Shown here: positions 49,107 through 59,226 of the stretch, piece after piece
Layout: the number at the start of each line of letters is the position of its first letter
Position numbering within the stretch: the first letter of the stretch is position 1
Notes under the pieces: model-generated
Told to the model about the DNA's origin: nothing
What the model saw: the letters and a program-made list of their open reading frames with translations, nothing else
Databases searched by the model: none
Assembly (NCBI GenBank): GCA_051004735.1
Contig: JBPCKA010000021.1
Span: 21,086-85,085 of the forward strand
Reading direction: 5' to 3'
Length of the DNA: 64,000 nt
Source of the DNA: Euzebya sp051004735
Lineage (GTDB): Bacteria > Actinomycetota > Nitriliruptoria > Euzebyales > Euzebyaceae
Translations under genes and position numbers: made by a program

Positions 49107-51210
49107 TCATGATGGCGACCGACATGGGTGCATGCATCAGCAGGTGGGTCACGATGTGTCCCAGGAACGTGCCGTCAGAATGACGGGCTGCACCGATAAC
49201 CAGCAGTTCAGCGCCTGAGGCCACGGCGGCTGACACCAACTCCTCAGCGACCATGGGGCTGCGCAGCAGGGTGATGTCGGTGCGCACCCCCTCATCCAGC
49301 GCACGCTGCCGAGGCAGGGTCAAGACCTTGTCCGCCTCGCCCAGTGCGCGCGTCTGCAGTTGCGGTGAACCGCCGGTCGGGCCAGAGGACACGTCCGGCC
49401 GGTCGATCACGTGCATCAGGGTCAGGGCTGCCTCATGTCGCGCCGCCACCCTGATGCCAAGGTCCACCGCGGCGGTTCCCGTCTCTGAGCCGGTGACCCC
49501 GACCGCGACCCGGGTCAAGGCGATCTCACCCGGGTCCACACCCGGTGCCGTGCGGACCAGCAGCACCGGGATGGCCGCGCTTGAGATGATCCGCTCAAGC
49601 GTCTGTCCGATGGGATCGTCCTGCAGTTGTGTGGCTGTCGCGCCCACGGCAAGCAGGTCATAGCCCAACACTGATTCGGCAAGAACCTCGGCCGCGGTGT
49701 CTTCTGCGACGTGATCACGCCACCGTAACCGCCGATGCACGTGTTCACTCAGCGACCGGGCGGCCGCACGGCCGGCCTGTGAATCCTCGGCGTAGGGGTG
49801 CACGGTCAACGCGGTCAAACTCGCAGTCGTGGGCAGGACCGCGTCGGCAACCCGGCCAGCCAGGACCGATGAGGCCCCCCCGCGAGTGGGCATCAGGGCT
49901 GTCCGCATCCCCGCAAAGACACTGGCGTCACCTTCCTGTGCGCGGCGCATCGGAGGCAATCCCAACACGATGGTCAGCAGCGGCGGAGCCATCAGCGACG
50001 TCACCACCGCCATGACCACGACCGCGCTGTACGCCTCCCCGGACAGAACCCCCAACGACAGCCCCACGGACGCGACGACGATCTCCAGGGCCCCTCGGGC
50101 ATTCAGACCGATGCCGACGGCAAGGCTGTCCCGGTTGTCAAAGCCGCCCAGTCGAGCCCCCAGCCACCCCCCAACGACCTTTCCGGTGATGGCGACCGCG
50201 ATGATGGCCACCGTCCAGTACAGCAACGGGGGACGGATGATCGCGAACAGATCCACGCGCAGTCCCGCGGTCGCGAAGAAGACGGGGGCCAGGATCTGAT
50301 CGGCCATCTGGCTCAGCGGCTTCTCGATCTGTCGCCCACCCAGGGGTGACCGCGAGAGCACGATCCCAGCCACGAAGGCCCCCAACACCGCTTCGACGCC
50401 AAGTGCCTGGGTCAGTGCGCCCGCGGCGATGATGACGATGACCGACGCTCCCAGCAACGAGGCCTGATCGTCATCGGAACGGCGGATGACGCGCAGCAGG
50501 CCGTCAACGCCACGCTGACCAAGGGTCAGGCCGCCCACGATCACCAGGACCGACCCGACCAGCGCCGTCGTTAGGCCCACCACAGGAGACCCCGCGTTCG
50601 AGACCACACCGGCCACGACACCCAGCAGAGCCCACCCCACGATGTCGTTGACCATGCCGGCCGCCAGCATGACCTGACCCACTCCGGCCTTGGCCAGCTG
50701 GAGTTCCCGTAGGACCTTGGCCACGACCGGTAGGGCGGAGATGCCGAGCGCCACGCCCATGAACAACGGCAGGGCGTTGCCACTGGCCGCACCTGCGAAC
50801 ACGGCTGGCAGCATCACTCCCAATGCCAAGCCCAGTCCGATGGGAATGATGAGACTGGCCGCCGAGGTCGTGATGGCCACCCGACCCAGCCGCTTCAACG
50901 TGCTCAGATCGATCTCGAAGCCGGTGACGGCCAGGAGCAGCACGACACCCAGCCACGCAACTGCGCTGATCATTGCCGAGACGTTCCCGTCGGAGGGGAA
51001 CAGCCAGGCGGTGGCGTCAGGCGCCAGGCGACCCAACAGCGTGGGACCCAGCAACACACCGGCGGAGAGTTCCCCGACCACCGCAGGCTGGCCCATCCGG
51101 CGGGCCACATACCCCAGGAGCTTGGCCGCCAGCAGCAGGATGCCCAGTGAGATCCAGAAGCGGAGAAGGTCGTCAGCAGAAACTGTTCCCGTTGCCAACA
51201 CCAGCGTCAC
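49093..51210 (-). CDS. CPA2-type cation/proton antiporter with C-terminal universal-stress domains
   Basis: A 705-residue protein. Residues about 10-415 form a 12-13-helix Na+/H+ exchanger domain (GELSAGVLLGPTLLGRLAP, LGVEAVLGAFVAGIVLSRSP, NARGALEIVVASVGLSLGV). The remainder is soluble with two USP-like halves: AVGATATQLQDDPIGQTLERIISS and a second one ending ELLVIGAARHSDGTFLGHIV. The second USP half has a G-x-G-like nucleotide-loop context. The fusion suggests cytoplasmic nucleotide or stress signals control ion exchange. Cation specificity is not readable. It overlaps the small membrane protein gene by 4 bases. Confidence 0.88.
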   Translation of the reverse strand: MTLVLATGTVSADDLLRFWISLGILLLAAKLLGYVARRMGQPAVVGELSAGVLLGPTLLGRLAPDATAWLFPSDGNVSAMISAVAWLGVVLLLAVTGFEIDLSTLKRLGRVAITTSAASLIIPIGLGLALGVMLPAVFAGAASGNALPLFMGVALGISALPVVAKVLRELQLAKAGVGQVMLAAGMVNDIVGWALLGVVAGVVSNAGSPVVGLTTALVGSVLVIVGGLTLGQRGVDGLLRVIRRSDDDQASLLGASVIVIIAAGALTQALGVEAVLGAFVAGIVLSRSPLGGRQIEKPLSQMADQILAPVFFATAGLRVDLFAIIRPPLLYWTVAIIAVAITGKVVGGWLGARLGGFDNRDSLAVGIGLNARGALEIVVASVGLSLGVLSGEAYSAVVVMAVVTSLMAPPLLTIVLGLPPMRRAQEGDASVFAGMRTALMPTRGGASSVLAGRVADAVLPTTASLTALTVHPYAEDSQAGRAAARSLSEHVHRRLRWRDHVAEDTAAEVLAESVLGYDLLAVGATATQLQDDPIGQTLERIISSAAIPVLLVRTAPGVDPGEIALTRVAVGVTGSETGTAAVDLGIRVAARHEAALTLMHVIDRPDVSSGPTGGSPQLQTRALGEADKVLTLPRQRALDEGVRTDITLLRSPMVAEELVSAAVASGAELLVIGAARHSDGTFLGHIVTHLLMHAPMSVAIMITSG

Positions 51211-51785
51211 TGACGGGCTCCCTCAATCGCACGACCGCGGGCGGCCGATCTGATCGTCTCCCCGGTGACGCCCAGTGGGGTGGGCCAGTGGTCGACCAGC
51301 ACTGCGGCGCTGTCGCGAGGTATCCGACCGATCTGCGGGGTCGGCGTGGCCGGGTCATACACCTGGCAGGGCTCTGCGACGCTGTACCACCGCCCGTTGA
51401 ACCCGTCGCGATGGATGGCCCCCTCCGCGGTGTCGTGGGGGATGAGGCCCCAGCCCCCCTCCGGCATCGCCACGACGGCGGGGATCCCTGCGGGCAACCA
51501 CGCGACATCTCGGTGGGGTTCGGTCGAGACCGACGGCAGCACCGGCAACGGGATGGCCAGTTCTCCCAGATGTCGGTCGGCCAGTCGCGCCAGGGTGCGG
51601 GCTTCGTCCAGTGCCGCCAAAGACCATGCCGCTCCTGCCAGTCCGACACACGACACCGCTATGGCCAACTCGATGTCGGCCTTCGCCATGCCCAGACCGG
51701 CCAGGACCACCAGGACGCTGAGGGCAACCGCGATGTGGTAGCGATGCGCGGTGTGACCGGTTCGCGTCACGACGTGTGTGCTCAT
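51207..51785 (-). CDS. Membrane protein of unknown function
   Basis: A 192-residue protein not recognised. Two N-terminal hydrophobic segments (YHIAVALSVLVVLAGLGM and ELAIAVSCVGLAGAAWSLAAL) precede a soluble domain with many Trp and Pro residues (WLPAGIPAVVAMPEGGWGLIP, DGFNGRWYSVAEPCQVYDP). It overlaps the antiporter start (ATGA), so the two are likely co-translated and may work together at the membrane. Confidence 0.65.
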   Translation of the reverse strand: MSTHVVTRTGHTAHRYHIAVALSVLVVLAGLGMAKADIELAIAVSCVGLAGAAWSLAALDEARTLARLADRHLGELAIPLPVLPSVSTEPHRDVAWLPAGIPAVVAMPEGGWGLIPHDTAEGAIHRDGFNGRWYSVAEPCQVYDPATPTPQIGRIPRDSAAVLVDHWPTPLGVTGETIRSAARGRAIEGARQ

Positions 51786-51847
51786 GGGACCACCTTCGGT
51801 GATGGTGGCCTACACGCCTTACCTGCTGGGGGGTAGACCGACCTACC

Positions 51848-52510
51848 TCACGGCGGGTCCACCAGGCCGTGTTGCAGCGCCTGGCTGACCGCCTCCAGCC
51901 GTGATGACGCGTTCAGCTTCGCCATCAGGTTGCGGATGTGGGTCTGCACGGTGTCAGGTGAGATCCCCAGGCGCTGGCCGATCTCGGTGTTTCCCAGGCC
52001 GTAGACCAGATGTTCCAGAATCTCGGTTTCACGGGCCGTCAGGTCCTGAGCCAGCATCTTCGAGCGCCAGTTCCTCTCCCGATCCTTCGCCAACGCCCGC
52101 AAACGCTGGCTGGTCTCCGCTGCCACCAGGACCGACCCTCCGCCAGCCACGACCCTGACGGCCTGCAGGATCTGGTGCATCTCCGAGGTCTTCAGCAGCA
52201 CTCCAGCCGCCCCTGCCTCTATCGCCAATCCCAGTTCGCGATCGTCTCTGAGCCCAGTGAGCACCAGGCACGGTGTGGGTGGGTCGCTCTGTCGTAGCGC
52301 AGCCACGATGCCCACACCGTCACCGTCGGGCAGCTCGAGGTCCACGATGGCCACGTCGGCATCTGCTGCCTGTGCCAGGGCGGCGGTGATGTCCCCGGTG
52401 CCCAACTGGCCAACGACCTCCAGGTCACCTTCCAGGGCCATCACTGCAGCCAGTGCCTGACGGAAACTGGCGTGATCCTCGATGACCAGCACCTTGATCA
52501 CTGCGCTCAT
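51848..52510 (-). CDS. NarL/LuxR-type response regulator
   Basis: A 220-residue regulator. The receiver begins VIKVLVIEDHASFRQALAAV, with phospho-acceptor Asp in VAIVDLELPDGDG, Thr in VLTGL and Lys in LLKTSEM. The C-terminal LuxR-type helix-turn-helix reads LTARETEILEHLVYGLGNTEIG and SPDTVQTHIRNLMAKL. ATG 52510 overlaps the stop of the upstream sensor kinase gene by 4 bases, so they form one two-component operon. Confidence 0.93.
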   Translation of the reverse strand: MSAVIKVLVIEDHASFRQALAAVMALEGDLEVVGQLGTGDITAALAQAADADVAIVDLELPDGDGVGIVAALRQSDPPTPCLVLTGLRDDRELGLAIEAGAAGVLLKTSEMHQILQAVRVVAGGGSVLVAAETSQRLRALAKDRERNWRSKMLAQDLTARETEILEHLVYGLGNTEIGQRLGISPDTVQTHIRNLMAKLNASSRLEAVSQALQHGLVDPP

Positions 52511-54051
52511 GAGGGTAGTGAGGTCGGTAGGGGCAAGCGGATGCTCACCCGCCCTCCGGGTCGGTCGGGTTCGATCACCCGGATTGTCCCGTCGTGCGCA
52601 CTGACGATTTCGCGGGCGATCCACAGTCCCAGCCCCGTGCCGTCGATGTCCCTGTGATGAGGTCCCCTGCGGTATTTGGCGAACAATGGCTCGGGGTCGC
52701 CAGTGACAAAGCCCGGGCCCGAGTCAGCGATCAGGATCTCATAGTCGCCATCAGTGATGCGTCCCGTCACACTGATAGGGGACCCAGAGGGGGAGTAGCG
52801 CGCCGCGTTGCCGATGACATTGCGCAGGACCTGCGACATTCGGGTGGGATCAAGCAGCAGCATCTCGTCCTCGGCGCGGACACTGACCGCGTGATTGCCG
52901 GGAAGGGCGCGTCCGAACGCTGCCGCCTCGCTGAGCAACGGCTGGATGATGACCGGACGCGGTTCGACTGCCAGCGCGTCGGTGTCGATCTCGGCCAACT
53001 CATCCATTCGCTGGATCAGCGTCTGCAGGCGTCGAGCCTCCCGCTGGATGGTTCTGGCTGCCTGTGCAGCCGGGTCAGGCAGCGGCGTGGAGTCAAGGAC
53101 ATGGGCGTAGGCGGAGATGGTGGCCAGCGGAGTGGACAGTTCATGGGTGACGACGGATCGAAATGATGCTTCCTGCCCGACATAGTCCTGCAGACGGTTG
53201 CTGAGAACCCGCAGTTCACGCAGGTCGGCGTGGGACAGCGCCAGCGCCCGGGTCCGGTCTGCGCGCAGCTGCGCGACCTGTTGAATCGCACCGACCAACA
53301 GCAGCACCGTAGACAACGCACGTAGCAGGTCTGCGGTCCCTACGACGGGGCCCAACCCGACCGGGAAGGCCGCTTCGTGGATCTGGGTGAACACCCCGAC
53401 CAGCAGGGCGGCGGCCAGCCAGCGTTCCAACGGTTGCTGGTCTCGTTGGTACAGACGACTGGCCAGGACCGCGCCGGCCGCGAACAGTCCCATCGGAACC
53501 AGTTCAAGTACCACCTGCGACAGGTCGGGCCGCACAAAGCCCGCATCGTCCAGGGTCATCGGCAAACCCGGACGTCCAGCCAGGATCACGACAACCTCGA
53601 TGATGACATAGACCACCAACGTCACCGACACCAGCCGTCTGGTGGACCAGGCGGGGCGTTCCATGCCTGCCAGCAGAAACAGGATGCCAGCCAGGTAACG
53701 GGCCACGACCCAGGGCAGGAGGGTCTCGCTGCCCGTCGCCGAACCGATGGTCACCACGTTGGGGATGACCCCGAACAACAGGTTGGTCAGCCCAAGGACA
53801 ATCAGCGCCGCGATGAACCCCCGGCGCAGCATTCCTCCCAGACCACCCGCGAATCCTGTCAACAGACCGGCCGTGGCGAAGGTGATCATGAACCGGGAGG
53901 TCTCCAGCGCGATCCGAACACCGGGAGCGGTGATCACAGGGGTGGGAACCTGCGGCCACAGCGCGACCAGGGTCACCGCGATCAGTCCTGCCAGGAGGAT
54001 CCGATGGCTGCGCAACAACTCGGGGAGTCCCTCAAAAGGAGTCCCGTTCAT
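52507..54051 (-). CDS. Multi-spanning sensor histidine kinase
   Basis: A 514-residue kinase. The N-terminal 300 residues contain about eight hydrophobic segments (for example ILLAGLIAVTLVALWPQ, VSVTLVVYVIIEVVVILAG), resembling integral-membrane sensor modules. A coiled linker leads to the HisKA box SVVTHELSTPLATISAYAHVL (phospho-His), and the ATPase domain carries VLRNVIGNAARYSPSG, ADSGPGF and GTGLGLWIAREIV. ATG 54051 is chosen because the upstream residues look non-coding. The divergent neighbour is moaA, about 90 bases away, so the two share a promoter region. Confidence 0.88.
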   Translation of the reverse strand: MNGTPFEGLPELLRSHRILLAGLIAVTLVALWPQVPTPVITAPGVRIALETSRFMITFATAGLLTGFAGGLGGMLRRGFIAALIVLGLTNLLFGVIPNVVTIGSATGSETLLPWVVARYLAGILFLLAGMERPAWSTRRLVSVTLVVYVIIEVVVILAGRPGLPMTLDDAGFVRPDLSQVVLELVPMGLFAAGAVLASRLYQRDQQPLERWLAAALLVGVFTQIHEAAFPVGLGPVVGTADLLRALSTVLLLVGAIQQVAQLRADRTRALALSHADLRELRVLSNRLQDYVGQEASFRSVVTHELSTPLATISAYAHVLDSTPLPDPAAQAARTIQREARRLQTLIQRMDELAEIDTDALAVEPRPVIIQPLLSEAAAFGRALPGNHAVSVRAEDEMLLLDPTRMSQVLRNVIGNAARYSPSGSPISVTGRITDGDYEILIADSGPGFVTGDPEPLFAKYRRGPHHRDIDGTGLGLWIAREIVSAHDGTIRVIEPDRPGGRVSIRLPLPTSLPS

Positions 54052-54142
54052 GGCGCTCCGATCCGCCGCAGGCGGTACCGGACGCACACTTCTGCCCGCG
54101 AGTTGGTCACCCGCGCAGCCTAGGTCATGTCCCGTCGTCGCA

Positions 54143-55213
<1,071 letters not shown>

Positions 55214-55262
55214 ATGGGATCTAGTCTGGATTTTTCCTGTCGTGTGGATAGCGGGCGCATTA

Positions 55263-55372
55263 GGCTCCGAACTCATCGTTTCCGACGGGAAAAGTCGGAG
55301 AGGATGACCAACCCGGAGCCGTCCGCTCCGAGCGCTAACTGACATCTTCGGCATTCCCGTGCCGACCGGAGC
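55263..55372 (+). ncRNA. Two-lobed structured leader, riboswitch candidate for the molybdenum hydroxylase operon
   Basis: Lobe 1 is closed by GGCTCCG (55263-55269) with CGGAGCC (55314-55320). Inside, TCATC (55273-55277) pairs with GATGA (55303-55307), and an 8-bp helix (55279-55286 with 55294-55301) ends in a GGGAAAA loop. Lobe 2 is closed by GCTCCG (55325-55330) with CGGAGC (55367-55372) and contains TCGGCA/TGCCGA (55348-55353 with 55360-55365). The closing arms are interchangeable: 55314-55319 can pair instead with 55325-55330. It lies 36 bases before coxS. A molybdenum-cofactor-responsive riboswitch is plausible from context, but I cannot confirm a match to the known motif. Confidence 0.5.
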
Positions 55373-55408
55373 GACCCTCATCGCCCGGCAACTTCATATG
55401 GAGGGCAC

Positions 55409-55915
55409 ATGGCCAACACGACTGCGCGCGCTGAGACAGCGACGCTGACGGTCTCGGTAGACGGGACCACGTACACAGACCTTGTCGAGCCACGACTGCT
55501 GTTCGTGCAATACCTGCGGGAGGTGCTGGGGTTGGGCGGAACCAACATCGGCTGTGACACCTCCAACTGCGGTGCCTGCACGGTGCTGGTCGATGGCCGC
55601 TCGGCAAAGTCCTGCACGATGCTGGCCATCCAGGCCGACGGGGCGGAGGTGACCACCATCCAGGGGCTCGCAGGGGAGGACGGCGAGCTCCACCCGCTTC
55701 AGAAGGCCTTTCATGAGAAGCATGGTCTGCAGTGCGGGTTCTGCACCCCCGGGATGATCTGCGCCGCCACGTCCCTGCTGGCCCAGAACTCCTCGCCCAC
55801 CGATGAGGAGATCCGCTTCGGTCTGGAGGGCAACCTGTGCCGCTGCACGGGATATCAGAACATCGTCGCCGCCGTCGCCCAAGCAGCCGATGAGATGCAG
55901 GGAGCCGCACAATGA
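55409..55915 (+). CDS. coxS: CoxS-type [2Fe-2S] subunit of a molybdenum hydroxylase
   Basis: The small iron-sulfur subunit (168 aa) carries electrons from the molybdenum site to FAD. The plant-type cluster is in GCDTSNCGACTVLVDG and the second cluster in GLQCGFCTPGMI plus LCRCTGYQNIV, all expected cysteines being present. The N-terminus is about ten residues longer than usual. GGAGGG (55400-55405) precedes the ATG. It overlaps coxL by 4 bases. The order S-L-M is that of form II CO dehydrogenase-like operons. Confidence 0.93.
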   Translation: MANTTARAETATLTVSVDGTTYTDLVEPRLLFVQYLREVLGLGGTNIGCDTSNCGACTVLVDGRSAKSCTMLAIQADGAEVTTIQGLAGEDGELHPLQKAFHEKHGLQCGFCTPGMICAATSLLAQNSSPTDEEIRFGLEGNLCRCTGYQNIVAAVAQAADEMQGAAQ

Positions 55916-58365
55916 CCGCCGTCGAGGATCGCCCCGAACTGGAAATCGGCAAGGCCACACTCCGCAAGGAAGACGCCCGACTGATCACCGGTCAAACCCG
56001 TTGGACCGACAACATCTCGATGGCAGGCATGATGCACGCGGCGCTGCTGCGTTCGCCCATGGCCCACGCGAAGATCACCTCCATCGACGTGTCCGCGGCC
56101 AAGGAACGCCCCGGTGTCATCGCCGTGTTCACCGGCGCCGACCTGGCCGACGACTACGGCCCGTTGCCGTGCGCCTGGCCGGTCACCCCAGACATGGTCA
56201 ACCCACCGCATATGGCACTGGCCGTGGAAGAGGTCAAGTATGTGGGTGATGCCGTGGCCGTCGTGGTCGCACGCGACCGCGCCGCAGCCGTTGACGCGCT
56301 GGAGTACATCGATGTCAACTACGAGCCGCTGCAGGCAGTTGTTGACATGGACGCAGCGTCCAAGCCGGGCGCGCCGAAGGTGCATGCCGACACGGAGTCC
56401 AACATCTCCTTCGTCTGGCCCTTCGCCAACGGCGACCTGGACCAGGCCTTCTCCGGGGCTGACACCGTGGTCGAGCGGCGCTTCATCAACCAGCGGTTGA
56501 TCCCGGCCGCGATCGAACCACGTTCGGTGGTTGTGGATGCGCAGTCGGCCTCAGGTGAGGTGACCATCTACTCAACCACCCAGGTGCCCCACATCCTGCG
56601 ACTCATGACCGCGCTGACGATGGGTATCCCGGAGCAGAAGGTGCGGGTCATCGCGCCGGATGTCGGTGGCGGGTTCGGGTCGAAGCTGAACGTGTACGCC
56701 GAGGAGATCCTGCTGACCGCGATCGGTCGACGACTGGGACGGCCGATCAAGTGGACCGCCACCCGGTCTGAGGACATGCAGGCGACCGTCCACGGTCGCG
56801 ACCAGATCCAGGACATCGCCATCGCCGCGGACGCCGACGGCCGCATCCGTGGTCTGAAGGTGAAGCTGCTGGCCGACATGGGTGCCTACCTGCAACTCGT
56901 GACGCCCGGCGTGCCGATTCTGGGCGCATTCATGTTCCCCGCGATCTACAAGATGGACGCCTACTCCTTTGAGTGCACCGGCGTGTTCACCACCAAGACC
57001 CCGACCGACGCCTACCGCGGGGCCGGACGTCCCGAAGCCACCTTCGCCATCGAGCGGATCATGGACGAGCTGGCCAACGAGCTCGGCATGGAGCCAATGG
57101 AGTTGCGCAAGCGCAACTGGATCAAACACGAGGAGTTCCCCTACGAAACGATCGCAGGGCTGACCTATGACTCGGGCAACTACGAAGCCGCCACCGAGCG
57201 GGCGATGGAGTTGTTCGACTACGACGGCCTTCGCGGCGAGCAACAGCAACGCAGGGACTCTGATGACCCGGTCCAGCTGGGCATCGGGATCTCCACCTTC
57301 ACCGAGATGTGCGGACTGGCCCCCTCCCGGGTGCTGGGTTCGCTGTCGTATGGAGCCGGAGGTTGGGAGGCCGCCACAGTCCGGATGCTGCCGACCGGCA
57401 AGGTGGAGGTCGTCACCGGCACCTCACCCCACGGGCAGGGGCACGTGACGGCCTGGTCCCAGATCGCCAGTGACTATCTGGGCGTGCCCTTCGATGACAT
57501 CGACGTGCTGCACGGCGACACCAAGATCGCGCCGATGGGTCTGGACACCTATGGATCACGATCGCTGGTGGTCGGCGGAATCGCCCTGAAACGCGCCTGT
57601 GACAAGGTGGTGGAGAAAGCCAGGAAGTTCGCGGCGCACATGCTGGAAGCAAGCGAAGACGACCTTGAGTTCAATGCGGGTTCCTACTCCGTAAAGGGAG
57701 ACCCGGAGAAGTCCACGACCATCCAGGACATCGCTCTGGCGGTCTTCGCGGGTCACGACTACCCCGAGGACACCGAGTTGGACCTGACGGCCAGCATGGT
57801 CTTTGACCCCGAGAACTTCAGTTTCCCCCACGGCACGCACCTGTGTGCCACCGAGGTGGACACCGAAACAGGGTTGGTCACCATCCGTTCCTATGTCTGT
57901 GTCGATGACATCGGCAACGTCATCAATCCGATGATTGTTGAGGGACAGGTCCACGGTGGCCTGGCCCAGGGCATCGCGCAGGCCCTGTGGGAGGGGGTGG
58001 AGTTCGACGACGCCGGCAACCTGTTGACCGGATCGTTGATCGACTACACCCTGCCGACCGCGGCCGACATGCCCCACTTCATTACCGATCGGACCACAAC
58101 CCCGGCGACGTCCAATGACCTTGGCGTCAAGGGCGTGGGTGAGGCTGGCACGATCGCCTCAACACCTGCGGTGGTCAACGCCGTCGTCGATGCGCTGCGA
58201 CCGATGGGTGTCAACGACGTGTTGATGCCGATGACACCAAAGAATGTCTGGGCAGCGATGTCCGCTGCCCGAGACGCCGCTGCCCGAGACGCCGCTGCCC
58301 GAGACGGTGGCGCTGCGGCGACTCAGGACGAACAGGCAAGCCGCCCCGAAGGAGGCCAGCAATGA
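55912..58365 (+). CDS. coxL: CoxL-type molybdopterin-binding catalytic subunit, form II (AYRGAGR)
   Basis: The large catalytic subunit (817 aa) binds the molybdenum cofactor. The active-site loop is AYRGAGRPEATFAIE (near residue 367), the form II signature. Form I enzymes proven to oxidise CO have AYRCSFR with a Cys, so CO may not be the main substrate. Cofactor contacts include DVGGGFGSKLNVYAEE, GQGHVTAWSQIASD and the catalytic Glu in VKGVGEAGTIASTP. The C-terminus carries a short RDAAA tandem repeat (58263-58309) and a charged tail. It overlaps coxM by 4 bases. Confidence 0.92.
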   Translation: MTAVEDRPELEIGKATLRKEDARLITGQTRWTDNISMAGMMHAALLRSPMAHAKITSIDVSAAKERPGVIAVFTGADLADDYGPLPCAWPVTPDMVNPPHMALAVEEVKYVGDAVAVVVARDRAAAVDALEYIDVNYEPLQAVVDMDAASKPGAPKVHADTESNISFVWPFANGDLDQAFSGADTVVERRFINQRLIPAAIEPRSVVVDAQSASGEVTIYSTTQVPHILRLMTALTMGIPEQKVRVIAPDVGGGFGSKLNVYAEEILLTAIGRRLGRPIKWTATRSEDMQATVHGRDQIQDIAIAADADGRIRGLKVKLLADMGAYLQLVTPGVPILGAFMFPAIYKMDAYSFECTGVFTTKTPTDAYRGAGRPEATFAIERIMDELANELGMEPMELRKRNWIKHEEFPYETIAGLTYDSGNYEAATERAMELFDYDGLRGEQQQRRDSDDPVQLGIGISTFTEMCGLAPSRVLGSLSYGAGGWEAATVRMLPTGKVEVVTGTSPHGQGHVTAWSQIASDYLGVPFDDIDVLHGDTKIAPMGLDTYGSRSLVVGGIALKRACDKVVEKARKFAAHMLEASEDDLEFNAGSYSVKGDPEKSTTIQDIALAVFAGHDYPEDTELDLTASMVFDPENFSFPHGTHLCATEVDTETGLVTIRSYVCVDDIGNVINPMIVEGQVHGGLAQGIAQALWEGVEFDDAGNLLTGSLIDYTLPTAADMPHFITDRTTTPATSNDLGVKGVGEAGTIASTPAVVNAVVDALRPMGVNDVLMPMTPKNVWAAMSAARDAAARDAAARDGGAAATQDEQASRPEGGQQ

Positions 58366-59213
58366 TCCCCGTAGAGTTCGCCTACGTCCGTGCGTCATCG
58401 GTCGCCGAGGCTGTCCAGGCGCTCGGCGCCACCGAGGACGCCAAGTTGCTGGCCGGCGGGCACTCCCTGCTGCCGCTGATGAAGTTGCGCCTTGCCTATC
58501 CCGACACGGTCGTCGACATCGGCCGGGTCGAGGAGATGAAGGGGGTCCGCGAGGATGGTGAGCGTCTGGTCATCGGCGCGGCCACCACCCACTACGACGT
58601 CATGACCAACGATTTGGTGGCGCAGCACTGCGGCGTCCTGGCCGATGTCACCGCGAAGGTTGGCGACCCTCAGGTCCGTCACCGCGGCACCCATGGCGGG
58701 GCGCTGGCACACGGTGATGCCGCCAGCGACATGCCGGGGATGGCCTTGGCCTTGGATGCTTCGTTCGAGGTGGAGGGTCCAAAAGGACGGCGAACCGTCC
58801 CGGCCGCGGAGTTCTTCGTGGACTACCTGGAGACGGCTGTCGGCGAGGACGAGGTGCTGGTGGAGATCAGCTGGCCCAAGCTTGCCGCAGGCACCAAATG
58901 GAACTATCAGAAGTTCCGTCGCACGGCTCAGAGTTGGGCGATCGTGGGTGCGCTGGCGGTGGTGGAGTCAAACGGCTCGGTCAGCACCGCGCGGATCGGG
59001 TTGACGAACATGGGATCGGTCCCGGTGCGACCCAGCAGTGTCGAACAGGCGCTGAGTGGCGTGGCAGCAGACGACGCTGCAGCTATCGCCAGCGCCTGTG
59101 AGAGTGCTGCTGATGGCACCAACCCTCCGGATGACCTGAACGGTGACGCGGCCTTCCGCGAACATCTTGCCCGTGTGCTGACCAGGCGCGCGGTCACCGC
59201 TGCACTTGACTGA
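58362..59213 (+). CDS. coxM: CoxM-type FAD-binding subunit
   Basis: The medium subunit (283 aa) passes electrons from FAD to the respiratory chain. The FAD pyrophosphate motifs are LLAGGHSLLPLMKLRLAYP (near residue 31) and HRGTHGGALAHGDAASDMPG (near residue 107), followed by the CO_deh_flav_C-type C-terminal domain. It overlaps coxL at its start and the coxD region at its end, in a compact operon. Confidence 0.93.
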   Translation: MIPVEFAYVRASSVAEAVQALGATEDAKLLAGGHSLLPLMKLRLAYPDTVVDIGRVEEMKGVREDGERLVIGAATTHYDVMTNDLVAQHCGVLADVTAKVGDPQVRHRGTHGGALAHGDAASDMPGMALALDASFEVEGPKGRRTVPAAEFFVDYLETAVGEDEVLVEISWPKLAAGTKWNYQKFRRTAQSWAIVGALAVVESNGSVSTARIGLTNMGSVPVRPSSVEQALSGVAADDAAAIASACESAADGTNPPDDLNGDAAFREHLARVLTRRAVTAALD

Positions 59214-59226
59214 GGCAGGGGACACG

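Noticed and set aside
53747..54142. Open frame upstream of moaA that would add about 130 residues
   Set aside because: It is antisense to the sensor kinase, whose hydrophobic segments and start are supported, and MoaA proteins have no such extension.
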